NCBI RefSeq assembly: GCF_013085465.1
Contig: NZ_CP049838.1
Span: 372,001-436,000, forward strand
DNA from: Streptomyces asoensis
Lineage (GTDB): Bacteria > Actinomycetota > Actinomycetes > Streptomycetales > Streptomycetaceae
DNA length: 64,000 nt
Direction: 5' to 3'
The translations under genes were made by a program, and so were the position numbers. Within the stretch, counting starts at the first letter, position 1. Every line of letters starts with the position of its first letter. Under the pieces are notes generated by a model. The model was not told the origin of the DNA. It saw nothing but the letters and a program-made list of their open reading frames with translations, and did not search any database. Shown here in pieces: positions 34,186-43,536 of the stretch.

Positions 34186-35712
34186 TCACCGTCCGTCCAG
34201 TGCCTCCGGGTCGTCGGCACCGCTGTAGGTGAACGACCGGAACAGCACCTCGCCCTCGGAGCAGGTGAGTCCGACCGTCCGGCCCGTCATGCCCGCGGCG
34301 ACCTCGGTGGAGAAGTAACGGCCGTCGATACGGCCGAGTTCACGGAATCCGTCCGGGCCGGATGTGCCTGCCACGACTTCGTCGGGCCCCATGTCGGTGC
34401 CGAAGGGCGTGGCGGCGCTGTGCGGTACGACGCGTAGTTCGAGGGTCGTCTCCCCGGTGGCGGCGGCCCCGGTGACGGCGGCTTCGCCCAGGACCGCGTG
34501 CGCCGCGCCGATCCGGGCGACGGCACGCACACGGCCGTCCGCCACTTCGACGCGTACGGCGTGGCGGGCGTCGATCCGCAGCTCCAGACCTCCGGATCCG
34601 CCGGGTCCACCGGGTCCGCCGGTCTTCTGGCCTGCGACCACCACTGCCCGCGCCCGCAGGTACAGGTGTTCCTGACGGCGGCCCACGAAGGCCCGGCCGG
34701 TCGTCGCGGTCAGTCGTCGGCCGTGGTCCGTCACCTTCAGCACGTCGGCGGGGAACGCGCCGGGCGCCACCCAGGACGGCGGCAGAGGCTGCCCCGCTTC
34801 CGTTTCCGCTTGCGTCAGGTGCTCGGTGAGCTCCGGTGCAGCGTCCGGCTGGATCGGTTCGGCCGTGCCGGGCCAGCCCTCGCTCCAGCGCACCGCGCAG
34901 GCGAAGGTCTCCCGGCCGAGCACATGCCACTCGGGGCTGCTGCCGCGCGGCCGCACGCCCAGGTAGACCATCGCCCACGTACCGTCGGGACGCTGCACGA
35001 GATCCGCGTGACCGATGCTCTGGACGGGAGCGTCGCTGCCGCGCGCGGTGAGGATCGGATTGCCGGGGCACGCCTCGAAGGGGCCGGAGGGTGAGGACCC
35101 CCGCGCGATGGTGACGGCGTGGCCGCGTTCGGTGCCGCCCTCGGCGATGAGCAGGTACCAGAGCGCGCCGATGCGGTACAGGTGGGGGCCCTCGGGGAAC
35201 TTGCCGCCCGTCCCCTGCCACAGCCGCCGTCGCTCGGTGCGCAGGGCGCCGGTCCGCGGATCCAGCACGGCCTGCACGATCCCCTCGCCGAAGCGGGTCC
35301 AGGTCAGCAGGCAGGCTCCGTCGTCGTCCCAGGCGAGGTCGGGGTCGATGCCCAGCGCGTCGGGGATCCACACCGGGTCCGACCAGGGGCCGGCCGCGTC
35401 TTCGGCGGTGACCAGGAACATCCTCGGCTCGCCCACCAGGACGGTGCTGATCATCCAGAAGCGGCCGTCGTGGTGACGCAGGGTCGGCGCCAGGATGCCG
35501 CCCGAGGCGGACACCCCCTCCAGCGGCAACTGCGACGGCCGGTCGAGCGCGTGGCCGATGTGCTCCCAGGTGCGCAGGTCGGTCGACCGGTGGATCGGCA
35601 CGCCCGGTGCGTATTCGAAGCTGGAGTTGGCGAGGTAGTACACGTCTCCCACGCGACAGACGCTGGGGTCGGGATGGAATCCGGGGATGACCGGGCGGAC
35701 GGGCAGCGGCAC
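34186..35712 (-). CDS. Glycoside hydrolase family 43 beta-xylosidase type, paralogue 2
   Basis: A 508-residue cytoplasmic GH43. Asp15 (GFHPDPSVCR) is the base, Asp123 (GIDPDLAWDDDG) the pKa modulator and Glu191 (LIAEGGTERGHA) the acid, so the site is complete. The C-terminal sandwich (about 320-508) includes a Gly/Pro linker GGPGGPGGSGG absent from the first GH43. GTG start with AGAAGGTC upstream. It lies 66 bp after the MFS gene on the same strand, and both come after a TetR-type operator, so they are likely one transcript for uptake and cleavage of xylo- or arabino-oligosaccharides. Similar overall to 21925-23442 but clearly diverged. Confidence 0.92.
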   Translation of the reverse strand: MPLPVRPVIPGFHPDPSVCRVGDVYYLANSSFEYAPGVPIHRSTDLRTWEHIGHALDRPSQLPLEGVSASGGILAPTLRHHDGRFWMISTVLVGEPRMFLVTAEDAAGPWSDPVWIPDALGIDPDLAWDDDGACLLTWTRFGEGIVQAVLDPRTGALRTERRRLWQGTGGKFPEGPHLYRIGALWYLLIAEGGTERGHAVTIARGSSPSGPFEACPGNPILTARGSDAPVQSIGHADLVQRPDGTWAMVYLGVRPRGSSPEWHVLGRETFACAVRWSEGWPGTAEPIQPDAAPELTEHLTQAETEAGQPLPPSWVAPGAFPADVLKVTDHGRRLTATTGRAFVGRRQEHLYLRARAVVVAGQKTGGPGGPGGSGGLELRIDARHAVRVEVADGRVRAVARIGAAHAVLGEAAVTGAAATGETTLELRVVPHSAATPFGTDMGPDEVVAGTSGPDGFRELGRIDGRYFSTEVAAGMTGRTVGLTCSEGEVLFRSFTYSGADDPEALDGR

Positions 35713-35778
35713 GGCGTGACCTTCTGGTGGTCGGTCGGAGGGGGTGAGGGGCAGGGCAGGGGTGGGCGTCCGGCCCGC

Positions 35779-37248
35779 TCAGACGGCCGCCGCGTCATCG
35801 GTCTCGGGATCACGCAGCGGCGGGATGAACAGGGAGAGCACGAGGGCCAGGAGGGTGACGAGGGCGCCGAGCCAGAAGACCCAGGCGTAACCGGCGTCCT
35901 GGTAGAAGGCGGTGCCGTCGACCACGGTGCTGTGGGCGCTGAGGAGGGCGTACGCGCCGGCGGTGACGATGGCGCCGAACAGGCTGATCAGCATGTTGAG
36001 CATGCCGCTGCCCAGTCCCTGTTCGTCACGGGAGACGACACCGACCACCAGCACCGGCGCTCCCGCCACCACGACACCGGCGCCGATGTTGGCGACGCAG
36101 GACGTCAGGGAGAGCTCCAACTCGTTGCCGTGGAAGAAGCCGACGAGCGCGTAGCCGACGGCCATCACCGTCAGTCCGGCGATCCAGACCTTGCGGGCGT
36201 CCAGACTGCGCAGGAAGCGGCTGACGAGGATGCCGGTCCCGAACATCACCAGGTTCCAGCTCACGCTGACCACGGCGTTGTGCTGCGCCGTCCATCCCAG
36301 CCCGGCCGAGACACCGGGGATGTACGGAAAGAGGGCGAGCAGAATGGCCAGACCTGGCATCGTGAACGCGACGGTCTGGGCGAGGCCGCCGGCGGTGAGC
36401 GCCAGAGCCACGGGGCGCCGGCGCAGAACCGTCAGATCGAGGATGGGGTGGGCGCTGGCCCGCTCGACGAACAGGAACGCGATCAGGGCGGCAGCTCCGG
36501 CACCGAGCCAGCAGAGCGTCCGGACGTCCGCCCAGCCCCAGCTCTGGCCCTGGCCGACGGCGTAGATCACGGCGGTGAGACCGCCGCCGAGGACCAGTCC
36601 ACCCGGCCAGTCGAAGCCCGAGTCGAAGGCGTGCCGCGGCGTCTCCGGCACCAGCAGGGCGACCAGCAGGAACGCGACGGCGGTGGCGGCGGCGAGGAAC
36701 CACAGGGCGCCGCGGTAGCCCCAGTGGTCGACGAGCCATCCCGCGAGGAAGGGGGTGCCGAGGGCGACCAGTCCGACGCTGCTGCCGATCATGCCGCTGG
36801 CCGACTTGACCAGCCGACGCGGGAAGATGTCGCGCACCGCGGCGAAGGAGAGAGCACCGAACGGGCCGTAGAACCCGGCGATCGCGCGGCCGACCAGTAC
36901 CAGCCAGAAGTCTCCGGCCAGGGCGGCGAGCGCCTCGCCGCCGGCACCCAGCGCCATCATGGCGAGCATGACGCGCTTCCTGCCGTACAGGTCGCCCAGC
37001 TTGATGGCGAACGGCGTCAGCAGGGTGGTGGCCAGGGTGAGCGTGAGGCCGAACCACGCCACCTGGGTGGTGTGGAAGCTCTGCGCGACGCTCGCGGTGG
37101 CGTTGGCACCGAGGATTCCGCCCGCGGCGAGCAGCTGGGTGGGCCAGGCGAGCGCGATCAGTATCGCGACCAGGCGGAGGTTCCAGCGTCCGCCTGCCTC
37201 GGCGGGCGGCGCGATGTCGAGTGAGGGGCTTGGCGACGTCGGTGTCAT
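35779..37248 (-). CDS. MFS transporter, 14-helix type
   Basis: A 489-residue major facilitator with about 14 membrane helices. The loop 2-3 motif is KLGDLYGRKRVMLAMMALG, and the helix 5 end has PETPRHAFDSG. Proteins of this group export drugs or move sugars; in this context, between GH43 and the TetR gene of a glycosidase locus, import of a saccharide or aglycone is plausible but not proven. The ATG at 37248 has AAAGGAGGG before it, so the 49-codon extension upstream is rejected. Transcription should start at the operator 37389-37416, shared with the divergent TetR gene. Confidence 0.87.
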   Translation of the reverse strand: MTPTSPSPSLDIAPPAEAGGRWNLRLVAILIALAWPTQLLAAGGILGANATASVAQSFHTTQVAWFGLTLTLATTLLTPFAIKLGDLYGRKRVMLAMMALGAGGEALAALAGDFWLVLVGRAIAGFYGPFGALSFAAVRDIFPRRLVKSASGMIGSSVGLVALGTPFLAGWLVDHWGYRGALWFLAAATAVAFLLVALLVPETPRHAFDSGFDWPGGLVLGGGLTAVIYAVGQGQSWGWADVRTLCWLGAGAAALIAFLFVERASAHPILDLTVLRRRPVALALTAGGLAQTVAFTMPGLAILLALFPYIPGVSAGLGWTAQHNAVVSVSWNLVMFGTGILVSRFLRSLDARKVWIAGLTVMAVGYALVGFFHGNELELSLTSCVANIGAGVVVAGAPVLVVGVVSRDEQGLGSGMLNMLISLFGAIVTAGAYALLSAHSTVVDGTAFYQDAGYAWVFWLGALVTLLALVLSLFIPPLRDPETDDAAAV

Positions 37249-37388
37249 GCCAGCCCTCCTTTCACGGAGGTGCCGAAGGGAGTGAGAGGAGATGTGGGGG
37301 TGCGCGGAGGATCGAACCCGCCGTGACACGTCGCTCACCGGGAGGTGACAGCGTGGCAATCCGTCGTCGCGTGACGTCGATGATGACC

Positions 37389-37416
37389 CGAACACCTAGT
37401 GCTTACTAGGTGTTCG
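37389..37416. promoter_or_regulatory. Perfect 12+4+12 inverted repeat, TetR operator 1
   Basis: CGAACACCTAGT (37389-37400) and ACTAGGTGTTCG (37405-37416) are exact complements around GCTT. It lies between the divergent MFS (start 37248) and TetR (start 37498) genes. The inner part AACACCTAG-N6-CTAGGTGTT recurs with one change before the rhamnosidase gene (38245-38268). Confidence 0.85.
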
Positions 37417-37497
37417 AAGAGTGACCCATGTCACATGCGTGCCAGGCGCTCCCCCGCCCGCCACGGACGCCTCACAGCACCCCGGTACCGTTCTTCC

Positions 37498-38121
37498 ATG
37501 GCGACACCCAGGGGACCGCGCGGCGGCTACACGGCAGGCCGGGCACGGCGCACCCAGATCCTCGAGGCGGCACTGCTGCGCTTCGGGCAGGACGGCTACC
37601 GCAAGACCTCCCTCGCCCGTATCGCCCGGGACGCAGAGATCACCGACGCCGGACTGCTGCACCACTTCCGCGACAAGCAGCAGCTCCTGCTGGCCGTGGT
37701 CGAGCACTGGCACGACCGGATGGACACCCAGTGGCAGCGGGTGTCGGAGTCGGTGCGGGACGCGTTCCGCTGCCACGTGGAGGACACCGCGGAGACGCTC
37801 ACCATGCCGGGCATGGTGGAGCTCGCCGTCGTGGTCTCCGCCGAGGCGACCGCGCCGGACCATCCGGCCCACGACTTCTTCGCCCACTGGCAGGAGAAGG
37901 GCGTGAAGGAGCTCGCGGAGCGACTGCGCACCGGAAGCCACAACGGCGAACTCCTGCCCGACCTGGACCACGACGGCATCGCGCGCGAATGCGCGGCCGT
38001 CGACGCCGGACTGCGGCAGCAGTGGCTCGCCTCCGGCCGCTCCTTCGACCTCGTCCCGGTGATGCACGCCCACCTGGACCGCCTGATGCGCTCCATTTCC
38101 GCCGACGGACAGGGGCTCTAG
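37498..38121 (+). CDS. TetR-family regulator of the MFS/GH43 and GH78/GH3 genes
   Basis: A 207-residue repressor. The helix-turn-helix is ILEAALLRFGQDGYRKTSLA with RIARDAEITDAGLLHHFRDK, in which the recognition helix reads ITDAGLLHHF. The C-terminal domain (about 80-195) is a helical ligand pocket with HDFFAHWQEKGVKELAERLR and the last helix HLDRLMRSI. The ATG at 37498 is used since the upstream frame is not conserved. Identical-type operators lie before itself (37389-37416) and before the GH78 gene (38245-38268), so it likely controls both transcription units on its two sides. The ligand would be a sugar or glycoside, inferred. Confidence 0.88.
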   Translation: MATPRGPRGGYTAGRARRTQILEAALLRFGQDGYRKTSLARIARDAEITDAGLLHHFRDKQQLLLAVVEHWHDRMDTQWQRVSESVRDAFRCHVEDTAETLTMPGMVELAVVVSAEATAPDHPAHDFFAHWQEKGVKELAERLRTGSHNGELLPDLDHDGIARECAAVDAGLRQQWLASGRSFDLVPVMHAHLDRLMRSISADGQGL

Positions 38122-38244
38122 GGCAGCGCGGGGCGAGCCCTCGCACACCACAAGGACTCACGGTCGGCGCCCCATGTCGGCCGCCCGCTTGTCATGCTCA
38201 TGACTATCCAAAATCCCCATCATGTGTTTCACGTCATATAGGTC

Positions 38245-38268
38245 AACACCTAGCGTCCACTAGGTATT
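38245..38268. promoter_or_regulatory. TetR operator 2, upstream of GH78 gene
   Basis: AACACCTAG (38245-38253), six bases, then CTAGGTATT (38260-38268). It equals the core of operator 1 except for one arm base and the spacer, with the same 6-bp spacing. It is 84 bp before the GH78 start, so repression by the same TetR protein is likely. Confidence 0.8.
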
Positions 38269-38351
38269 GGCGCGCATGATCGAGCCTGCTCATCTCCGTC
38301 CCACGGACCCCACCCACCCGACACCAACGCCCACGGCGCCGAGGACTCGAC

Positions 38352-40655
38352 ATGCCCCACCCCTGCACCGCCCGCGTCATCTCCCCCACCCGACCGGGGC
38401 ACCCGTCCGCCGCCGCGGCCCGGCCGGCCGCTCTGCTGCGCGGCGAGTTCACCCTGCGGGCAGCGGTCAGCGCGGCCCGGCTCTCCGTCACCGCGCTCGG
38501 CGTGTACGAGCTGGAACTCAACGGCGCCGTGGTGGGCGACCACGTCCTCGCCCCCGGCTGGACGAGCTACCGCCACCGCCACCGCTACCAGGTCTTCGAC
38601 GTGACGGACCTGGTCCGCGAGGGGGCCAACGCCTGGGGCGCACACCTTGCGGACGGCTGGTACCGGGGGCTCCTCGGCTTCAACGGCGGCACCCGCGACA
38701 TCTACGGCGAGGACACGGGCCTGCTCGCCGAGCTGCGGATCGAGTACGCCGACGGCACCGCCCACACCGTCACCACGGGCGGGGACTGGCGCTGGAGCCC
38801 CGGGCCCGTGACCGCGGCCGGTCTGTACGAGGGCGAGGAGTACGACGCCCGCCGCGAGCAGGCCGGGTGGAGCGAGCCCGGCTTCGACGACTCGGCCTGG
38901 GAGCCGGTACGACTCCTGCCGTTCGACACCTCCGTACTCTTCGAGGCCGACAGCCCGCCGGTGCGCCGTATCGAGTCCGTCACCCCCGTCGCCGTCACCA
39001 CCTCCGCCACCGGCCGCACGCTCGTCGACTTCGGCCAGAACCTGGCCGGACGGCTGCGCATCCGCGTCCGGGGCGAGGCGGGCCGGACCGTCACGCTGCG
39101 GCACGCGGAGGTCCTGGAGGACGGCGAGCTGTGCACCCGTCCGCTACGGCACGCCACCGCCACCGACCGTTACACCCTGCGCGGCGACGCGGACGGCGAG
39201 GTGTGGGAACCCCGCTTCACCTTCCACGGCTTCCGCCACGCCGAGATCGACGCCTGGCCCGGCGAGCTTGACCCGGCCGACGTCACCGCCGTGGTCCTGC
39301 ACAGCGACCTGCGCCCCACCGGCTGGTTCTCCTGCTCCGACGCCTCGCTGAACCGGCTGCACGAGAACGTGGTGTGGGGGATGCGCGGCAACTTCCTCGA
39401 CGTGCCCACCGACTGTCCACAGCGCGACGAGCGGCTCGGCTGGACCGGTGACGTGCAGGTCTTCGCCCCCACCGCGGCCTTCCTGTACGACGTCCGCGCC
39501 TTCCTGCGCTCCTGGCTGCGCGACCTGGCCGCCGACCAGCGCGACGACGAGCGGGGCGTCCCGCCGGTGTTCAGCCCCGACATCCCGGTCATCACCCCCG
39601 TCCCGATCCCGCCGGGCAATCCGCCGATGGCCGGATGGTGCGACGCGGCCGTGATCGTCCCGTGGGTGCTGTACGAGCGTTACGGCGACACCGAGGTGCT
39701 GCGCGCCCAGTACGCCTCCATGCGCGGCTGGGTCGACGCGGTCGACCGCCTCGCCGGAGACGGCCGGATCCGGGGTGAGGGCTTCCAGTTCGGCGACTGG
39801 CTGGACCCGGCCGCACCCGCCGACGACCCCGGACGGTCGACGACCACCTCCAGCCTGGTCGCCACGGCGTACTTCGCACACTCCGCCCGGCTGCTGGCCC
39901 GTACCGCCGATGTGCTGGCGGAGAAGGACGACGCCGAGCACTACGACGCCCTGGCCGACTCGGTCCGCGATGCCTTCCGGCACCGTTTCCACACCGGGGG
40001 CGGGCGGCTGACCGAGGAGACCCAGACCGCGTACGCCCTCGCCTTGTGCTTCCGGCTGCTGGACGACGACGCCGAGCGCGCCGAGGCGGGACGCCGCCTG
40101 GCGGAACTCGTGGCCTCGGGAGACCACCGCATCGGCACGGGGTTCCTCGGCACCCCGCTGGTGTGCGACGCGCTGACCGACACCGGACACGTGGACACGG
40201 CCTTCGGGCTGCTGACGCAGCGCTCCTGCCCGTCCTGGCTGTACCAGGTCGACATGGGCGCCACGACCGTCTGGGAGCGCTGGGACAGCATGCTTCCCGA
40301 CGGCAGCGTCCATCCCGGCGAGATGACCTCCTTCAACCACTACGCGCTCGGAGCCGTCGCCGACTGGATGCACCGCACCGTCGCCGGTCTGGCGCCCGCC
40401 GAGCCGGGCTACCGCCGACTCCTGGTCCGTCCCCGCCCGGGCGGCGGTCTCACCTGGGCCCGCGCCACGCACGAGACTCCGTACGGCCGGGCCGAGACCG
40501 GCTGGCGCGTCGAGGGCAGCCTGCTGCTGGTGGACCTGCTCGTTCCGCCGAATGCCTCCGCCCTGGTCGACCTGCCGGGCGCCGAACCCGTGACCGCGGG
40601 ACCCGGACGGCACACCTTCCACACCCCGCTTCCGCAGCTACAGCCACAGCAGTGA
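38352..40655 (+). CDS. GH78 alpha-L-rhamnosidase
   Basis: A 767-residue enzyme that releases terminal alpha-L-rhamnose. The order is an N-terminal beta-sandwich with carbohydrate-binding (about 35-200: LSVTALGVYELELNGAVVGD), the second concanavalin-like domain (about 205-300, VDFGQNLAGRLR), then the (alpha/alpha)6 barrel (about 320-680) with the general acid Glu360 in DCPQRDERLGWTGD and a second Glu in GATTVWERWDS, and a small C-terminal domain. It has no signal peptide, so it acts inside the cell. Compared with usual GH78 enzymes (900-1000 residues) the first domain is missing, giving a shorter form. GH3 follows 145 bp downstream. Control by the TetR protein is supported by operator 2. Confidence 0.93.
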   Translation: MPHPCTARVISPTRPGHPSAAAARPAALLRGEFTLRAAVSAARLSVTALGVYELELNGAVVGDHVLAPGWTSYRHRHRYQVFDVTDLVREGANAWGAHLADGWYRGLLGFNGGTRDIYGEDTGLLAELRIEYADGTAHTVTTGGDWRWSPGPVTAAGLYEGEEYDARREQAGWSEPGFDDSAWEPVRLLPFDTSVLFEADSPPVRRIESVTPVAVTTSATGRTLVDFGQNLAGRLRIRVRGEAGRTVTLRHAEVLEDGELCTRPLRHATATDRYTLRGDADGEVWEPRFTFHGFRHAEIDAWPGELDPADVTAVVLHSDLRPTGWFSCSDASLNRLHENVVWGMRGNFLDVPTDCPQRDERLGWTGDVQVFAPTAAFLYDVRAFLRSWLRDLAADQRDDERGVPPVFSPDIPVITPVPIPPGNPPMAGWCDAAVIVPWVLYERYGDTEVLRAQYASMRGWVDAVDRLAGDGRIRGEGFQFGDWLDPAAPADDPGRSTTTSSLVATAYFAHSARLLARTADVLAEKDDAEHYDALADSVRDAFRHRFHTGGGRLTEETQTAYALALCFRLLDDDAERAEAGRRLAELVASGDHRIGTGFLGTPLVCDALTDTGHVDTAFGLLTQRSCPSWLYQVDMGATTVWERWDSMLPDGSVHPGEMTSFNHYALGAVADWMHRTVAGLAPAEPGYRRLLVRPRPGGGLTWARATHETPYGRAETGWRVEGSLLLVDLLVPPNASALVDLPGAEPVTAGPGRHTFHTPLPQLQPQQ

Positions 40656-40800
40656 CGCACGGCCGCGGAGGCACGGAGAGCGCCGTACGCGCGGCCGCCC
40701 TCGCACGGCTCTCCTCCCCCGTTCCTGCGCCGGCCGCCGACCCCGGCCCTTCGCCGGCCCGTACTCCCCCACCCGCGATCCCCCACCCATGGAGCAAGCA

Positions 40801-42543
40801 GTGACCCACCCGTACCAGGACCCCCGGCGCAGCATCACCGAGCGCGTGGCCGACCTGTTGGCGCGCATGACCGTCCAGGAGAAGGCCGGACTGCTCTTCC
40901 ACCACGTCATCGGCATCGGCGACCGGCCCGCACCCGCCGGGCGCACCGCCGAGCAGATGATGTCCGAGAGCCTGATGTCCCACTTCAACCTGCTCGGAGC
41001 CGGCAGTCCGCGCCAGATGGCCGACCTGCACAACCATGTCCAGCAGTTGGCCGCCGACACCCGCCTCGGCATTCCGGTCACCCTCTCCACCGACCCCCGC
41101 CACGCCTTCACCGACAACCCGGGCACCGCGATGCTGGCCGGCCCGTTCTCCCAGTGGCCGGAGTCGCTGGGCCTCGCCGCTGTCGGCGACGCCGAACTCG
41201 TACGGCGGTACGCGGACACCGTGCGCCGCGAGTACCTGGCCGTCGGCCTGCGTGTCGCCCTGCACCCGCAGATCGACCTGGCGACCGAGCCCCGCTGGGC
41301 GCGCGGCTCGGGCACGTTCGGCGAGGACGCCGATCTGACGTCGCGACTCGTCGCCGCCTACATCGAGGGACTGAGCGGACCGGGCGACGGCCTCGGCGCC
41401 GACAGTGTCGCCGCGATGGTCAAGCACTTCCCCGGAGGCGGGCCGCAGAAGGACGGCGAGGATCCGCACTTCCCCTACGGCAAGGAGCAGATCTACCCCG
41501 GCGGCTTCTTCGACTACCACCTCAAGCCCTTCAAGGCCGCCATCGCCGCGGGCGCCACCCAGGTCATGCCGTACTACGGCATGCCCGTCGGCACCGAGCA
41601 CGAGGAGGTCGGCTTCGGCTTCAACCGCGGCATCATCACCGGGCTGCTGCGCGAGAAGCTGGGCTTCGACGGCATCGTCTGCACCGACTGGGGTCTTGTC
41701 ACCGACCAGCTGGTCATGGGCGAACCGCACCTGGCGCGGGCCTGGGGTGTGGAGGACCTCTCCCCCGCCGAGCGGCTGCTGAAGATCCTGCACGCGGGCG
41801 CCGACCAGGTCGGCGGCGAGTCCTGCCCCGAACTGATCGTTGACCTGGTGCGCGCGGGCCGGCTCGAGGAGTCGCGGCTCGACGTCTCCGTGGTCCGGCT
41901 GCTCGGCGAGAAGTTCCGCCTGGGCCTGTTCGACGACCGGCGCTACGTCGATCCCGACGCCGCCGAGGAGACCGTCGGCCACGCCGACTTCCACGCCGCC
42001 GGCAAGGTCGCCCAGCGCCGCTCGGCCACCCTGCTCAAGAGCGGCCCGCTGCCCCTGTCCGGCAGGCCCCGTCTCTACGTCGAGGGCGTCGATCCGACGA
42101 CGGCCGCCGAGTACGCCGACATAGTCGACGACCCTGCCGACGCCGACTTCGCGGTGCTGCGCCTGACCACGCCGTACGAACCCCGGCCCGGACTGTTCGA
42201 GTCCTTCTTCCACGCCGGCCGTCTCGACTTCCCCGAGGAACGCCTCAAGGAGATCCTCCGCCTGCTCGACGCCGTACCCACCGTCGTGGCGATCCATCTG
42301 GAACGCCCGGCCGTCATCCCCGAGATCGCCGACCGCTCGGCGGCGCTCCTCGCCGTCTACGGCACCGGCGACCGCGCCCTGCTCGACCTCCTGTTCGGCC
42401 GGGCCGTACCGGAGGGCTCGCTGCCCTTCCAACTCCCGCGCTCCATGACCGAGGTCGAGGCCGGACACCCCGACGTGCCCCAGGAGAGCACCGACCCGCT
42501 CTACCCCTTCGGCCACGGCCTGCGCTACGCGGCCGACGCATGA
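40801..42543 (+). CDS. GH3 beta-glucosidase/beta-xylosidase
   Basis: A 580-residue GH3 enzyme. The N-terminal TIM barrel contains AVGLRVALHPQIDLATEPRW, MVKHFPGGG and the nucleophile Asp296 in GIVCTDWGLV. The second alpha/beta sandwich domain (about 370-570) follows with a short DDPADADFAVLRL and ends YPFGHGLRY. It lacks the fibronectin III domain of longer GH3 enzymes. I chose GTG 40801, 7 bp after GGAG, over ATG 40789, which has no binding site. No signal peptide, so it hydrolyses imported glycosides, probably after removal of rhamnose by GH78. Its barrel has an unusual insert GPQKDGEDPHFPYGKEQIYP seen in a subset of GH3. Confidence 0.9.
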   Translation: MTHPYQDPRRSITERVADLLARMTVQEKAGLLFHHVIGIGDRPAPAGRTAEQMMSESLMSHFNLLGAGSPRQMADLHNHVQQLAADTRLGIPVTLSTDPRHAFTDNPGTAMLAGPFSQWPESLGLAAVGDAELVRRYADTVRREYLAVGLRVALHPQIDLATEPRWARGSGTFGEDADLTSRLVAAYIEGLSGPGDGLGADSVAAMVKHFPGGGPQKDGEDPHFPYGKEQIYPGGFFDYHLKPFKAAIAAGATQVMPYYGMPVGTEHEEVGFGFNRGIITGLLREKLGFDGIVCTDWGLVTDQLVMGEPHLARAWGVEDLSPAERLLKILHAGADQVGGESCPELIVDLVRAGRLEESRLDVSVVRLLGEKFRLGLFDDRRYVDPDAAEETVGHADFHAAGKVAQRRSATLLKSGPLPLSGRPRLYVEGVDPTTAAEYADIVDDPADADFAVLRLTTPYEPRPGLFESFFHAGRLDFPEERLKEILRLLDAVPTVVAIHLERPAVIPEIADRSAALLAVYGTGDRALLDLLFGRAVPEGSLPFQLPRSMTEVEAGHPDVPQESTDPLYPFGHGLRYAADA

Positions 42544-42737
42544 GGCCGTGGGCGTCGAGGCATCCGGACCACACGTCGAACGCCTTGCTCAGCAGGGGCC
42601 GGACGCGCTGCCTGGGCATCGGCCGCCTTCCTTCCGCACCCAGCTGCCCGCCCGTGCCCGCGCCTTGCGTCCGGCTTGGACCTGGGGTTTCTGGGCACAC
42701 GGGACACGCACCCGGCTGGTCGGCCCAAGGAGAGAGC

Positions 42738-43175
42738 ATGGCGAAGGACTCACCGTTGAAAGCTGTCGGATGGGCGCGCTCGTTGCCGGTGAGCAGCGGG
42801 GTGAAAGTCGCCAGGGAGTGGACGCGTCAGCATGTGGCCACGCTCGGCTGGTCGCAGACGGCACCGGATCTGGTGGATTCGATTCTGCTGGCGGTGTCCG
42901 AGCTGGTCACCAACGCCCACGTGCACGCCGGTAGTGCGGCACAGCTGATCCTCACCTGGGACGAGGAGTGCTTGCACGTCACCGTGCATGACTCCTCGCC
43001 TCACCTGCCCGAGCCGCGCGACCCGGGCAACAGCGCCCCAGGAGGGCGCGGTCTGCTGCTGGTCGATGCCGTCGCCGACAAGTGGGAGGCCTATCGCTGC
43101 CCCCGCGGCAAGAGCGTCACCGCCTGCTTTCAGGCACCCACGTCCGCCGCGCCCGGAGCGATCGGCTCAGGATGA
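42738..43175 (+). CDS. Histidine kinase-like ATPase (anti-sigma factor/RsbW-like)
   Basis: A 145-residue HATPase_c_2 protein. The N box is LAVSELVTNAHVHAG; the G1 box is VTVHDSSPHLPEP and the G2 region GGRGLLLVDAVADKWEA. Such small stand-alone ATPases are very abundant in Streptomyces; some phosphorylate anti-anti-sigma factors, but most have no proven partner. AAGGAGAGAG lies 5 bp before the ATG. There is no anti-anti-sigma (STAS) gene nearby; the closest regulator is a SigE-type sigma factor at 45678, which does not normally pair with this class. The space 42544-42737 has no recognisable feature. Confidence 0.88.
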   Translation: MAKDSPLKAVGWARSLPVSSGVKVAREWTRQHVATLGWSQTAPDLVDSILLAVSELVTNAHVHAGSAAQLILTWDEECLHVTVHDSSPHLPEPRDPGNSAPGGRGLLLVDAVADKWEAYRCPRGKSVTACFQAPTSAAPGAIGSG

Positions 43176-43206
43176 GAGGCCCGGTGCCCGAGAGGGGGCC
43201 CACCCC

Positions 43207-43470
43207 GTGAGATCCGACGAGGACGAGCAGCTCGAACGCGCCATCCTCGACCTCCTGGGACGGCGGCGGCCGGATGCGTCGGTCTGCCCGTCCGAGGTCG
43301 CTCGGTCGGTCCACCACGGTTCGGACGACGGGTGGCGGCGGCTGATGGAGCCCACGCGTGCCGCGGCCCAACGGCTGTCCCAGGCGGGTCTGGTGGAGAT
43401 CACTCAGGGCGGGGAGCTCGTCGACCCGGCGACGGTCCGAGGCCCGATCAGGATCCGCCGGACACGCTGA
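43207..43470 (+). CDS. DUF3253 domain protein
   Basis: An 87-residue winged-helix-like protein. The segment LERAILDLLGRRRPDASVCPSEVARSV, then GWRRLMEPTRAAAQRLSQAGLVEITQGGE matches DUF3253, a small DNA-binding-like fold. The start is GTG at 43207 with GAGAGGGGG before it. It follows the ATPase gene by 31 bp on the same strand, so the two may be co-transcribed. Function is unknown. Confidence 0.85.
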   Translation: MRSDEDEQLERAILDLLGRRRPDASVCPSEVARSVHHGSDDGWRRLMEPTRAAAQRLSQAGLVEITQGGELVDPATVRGPIRIRRTR

Positions 43471-43536
43471 CGCCGTCCGCGGAAGGCACCGGTCGCCACC
43501 GCCCCGACCCCGACCCGGTCGCCGTCACTGCGGCCG

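Noticed and set aside
35119..37224. 701-codon open frame opposite GH43 and MFS genes
   Set aside because: Rich in Gln/Gly/Asp/Arg/His repeats typical of antisense to membrane-protein codons; no homologous features.
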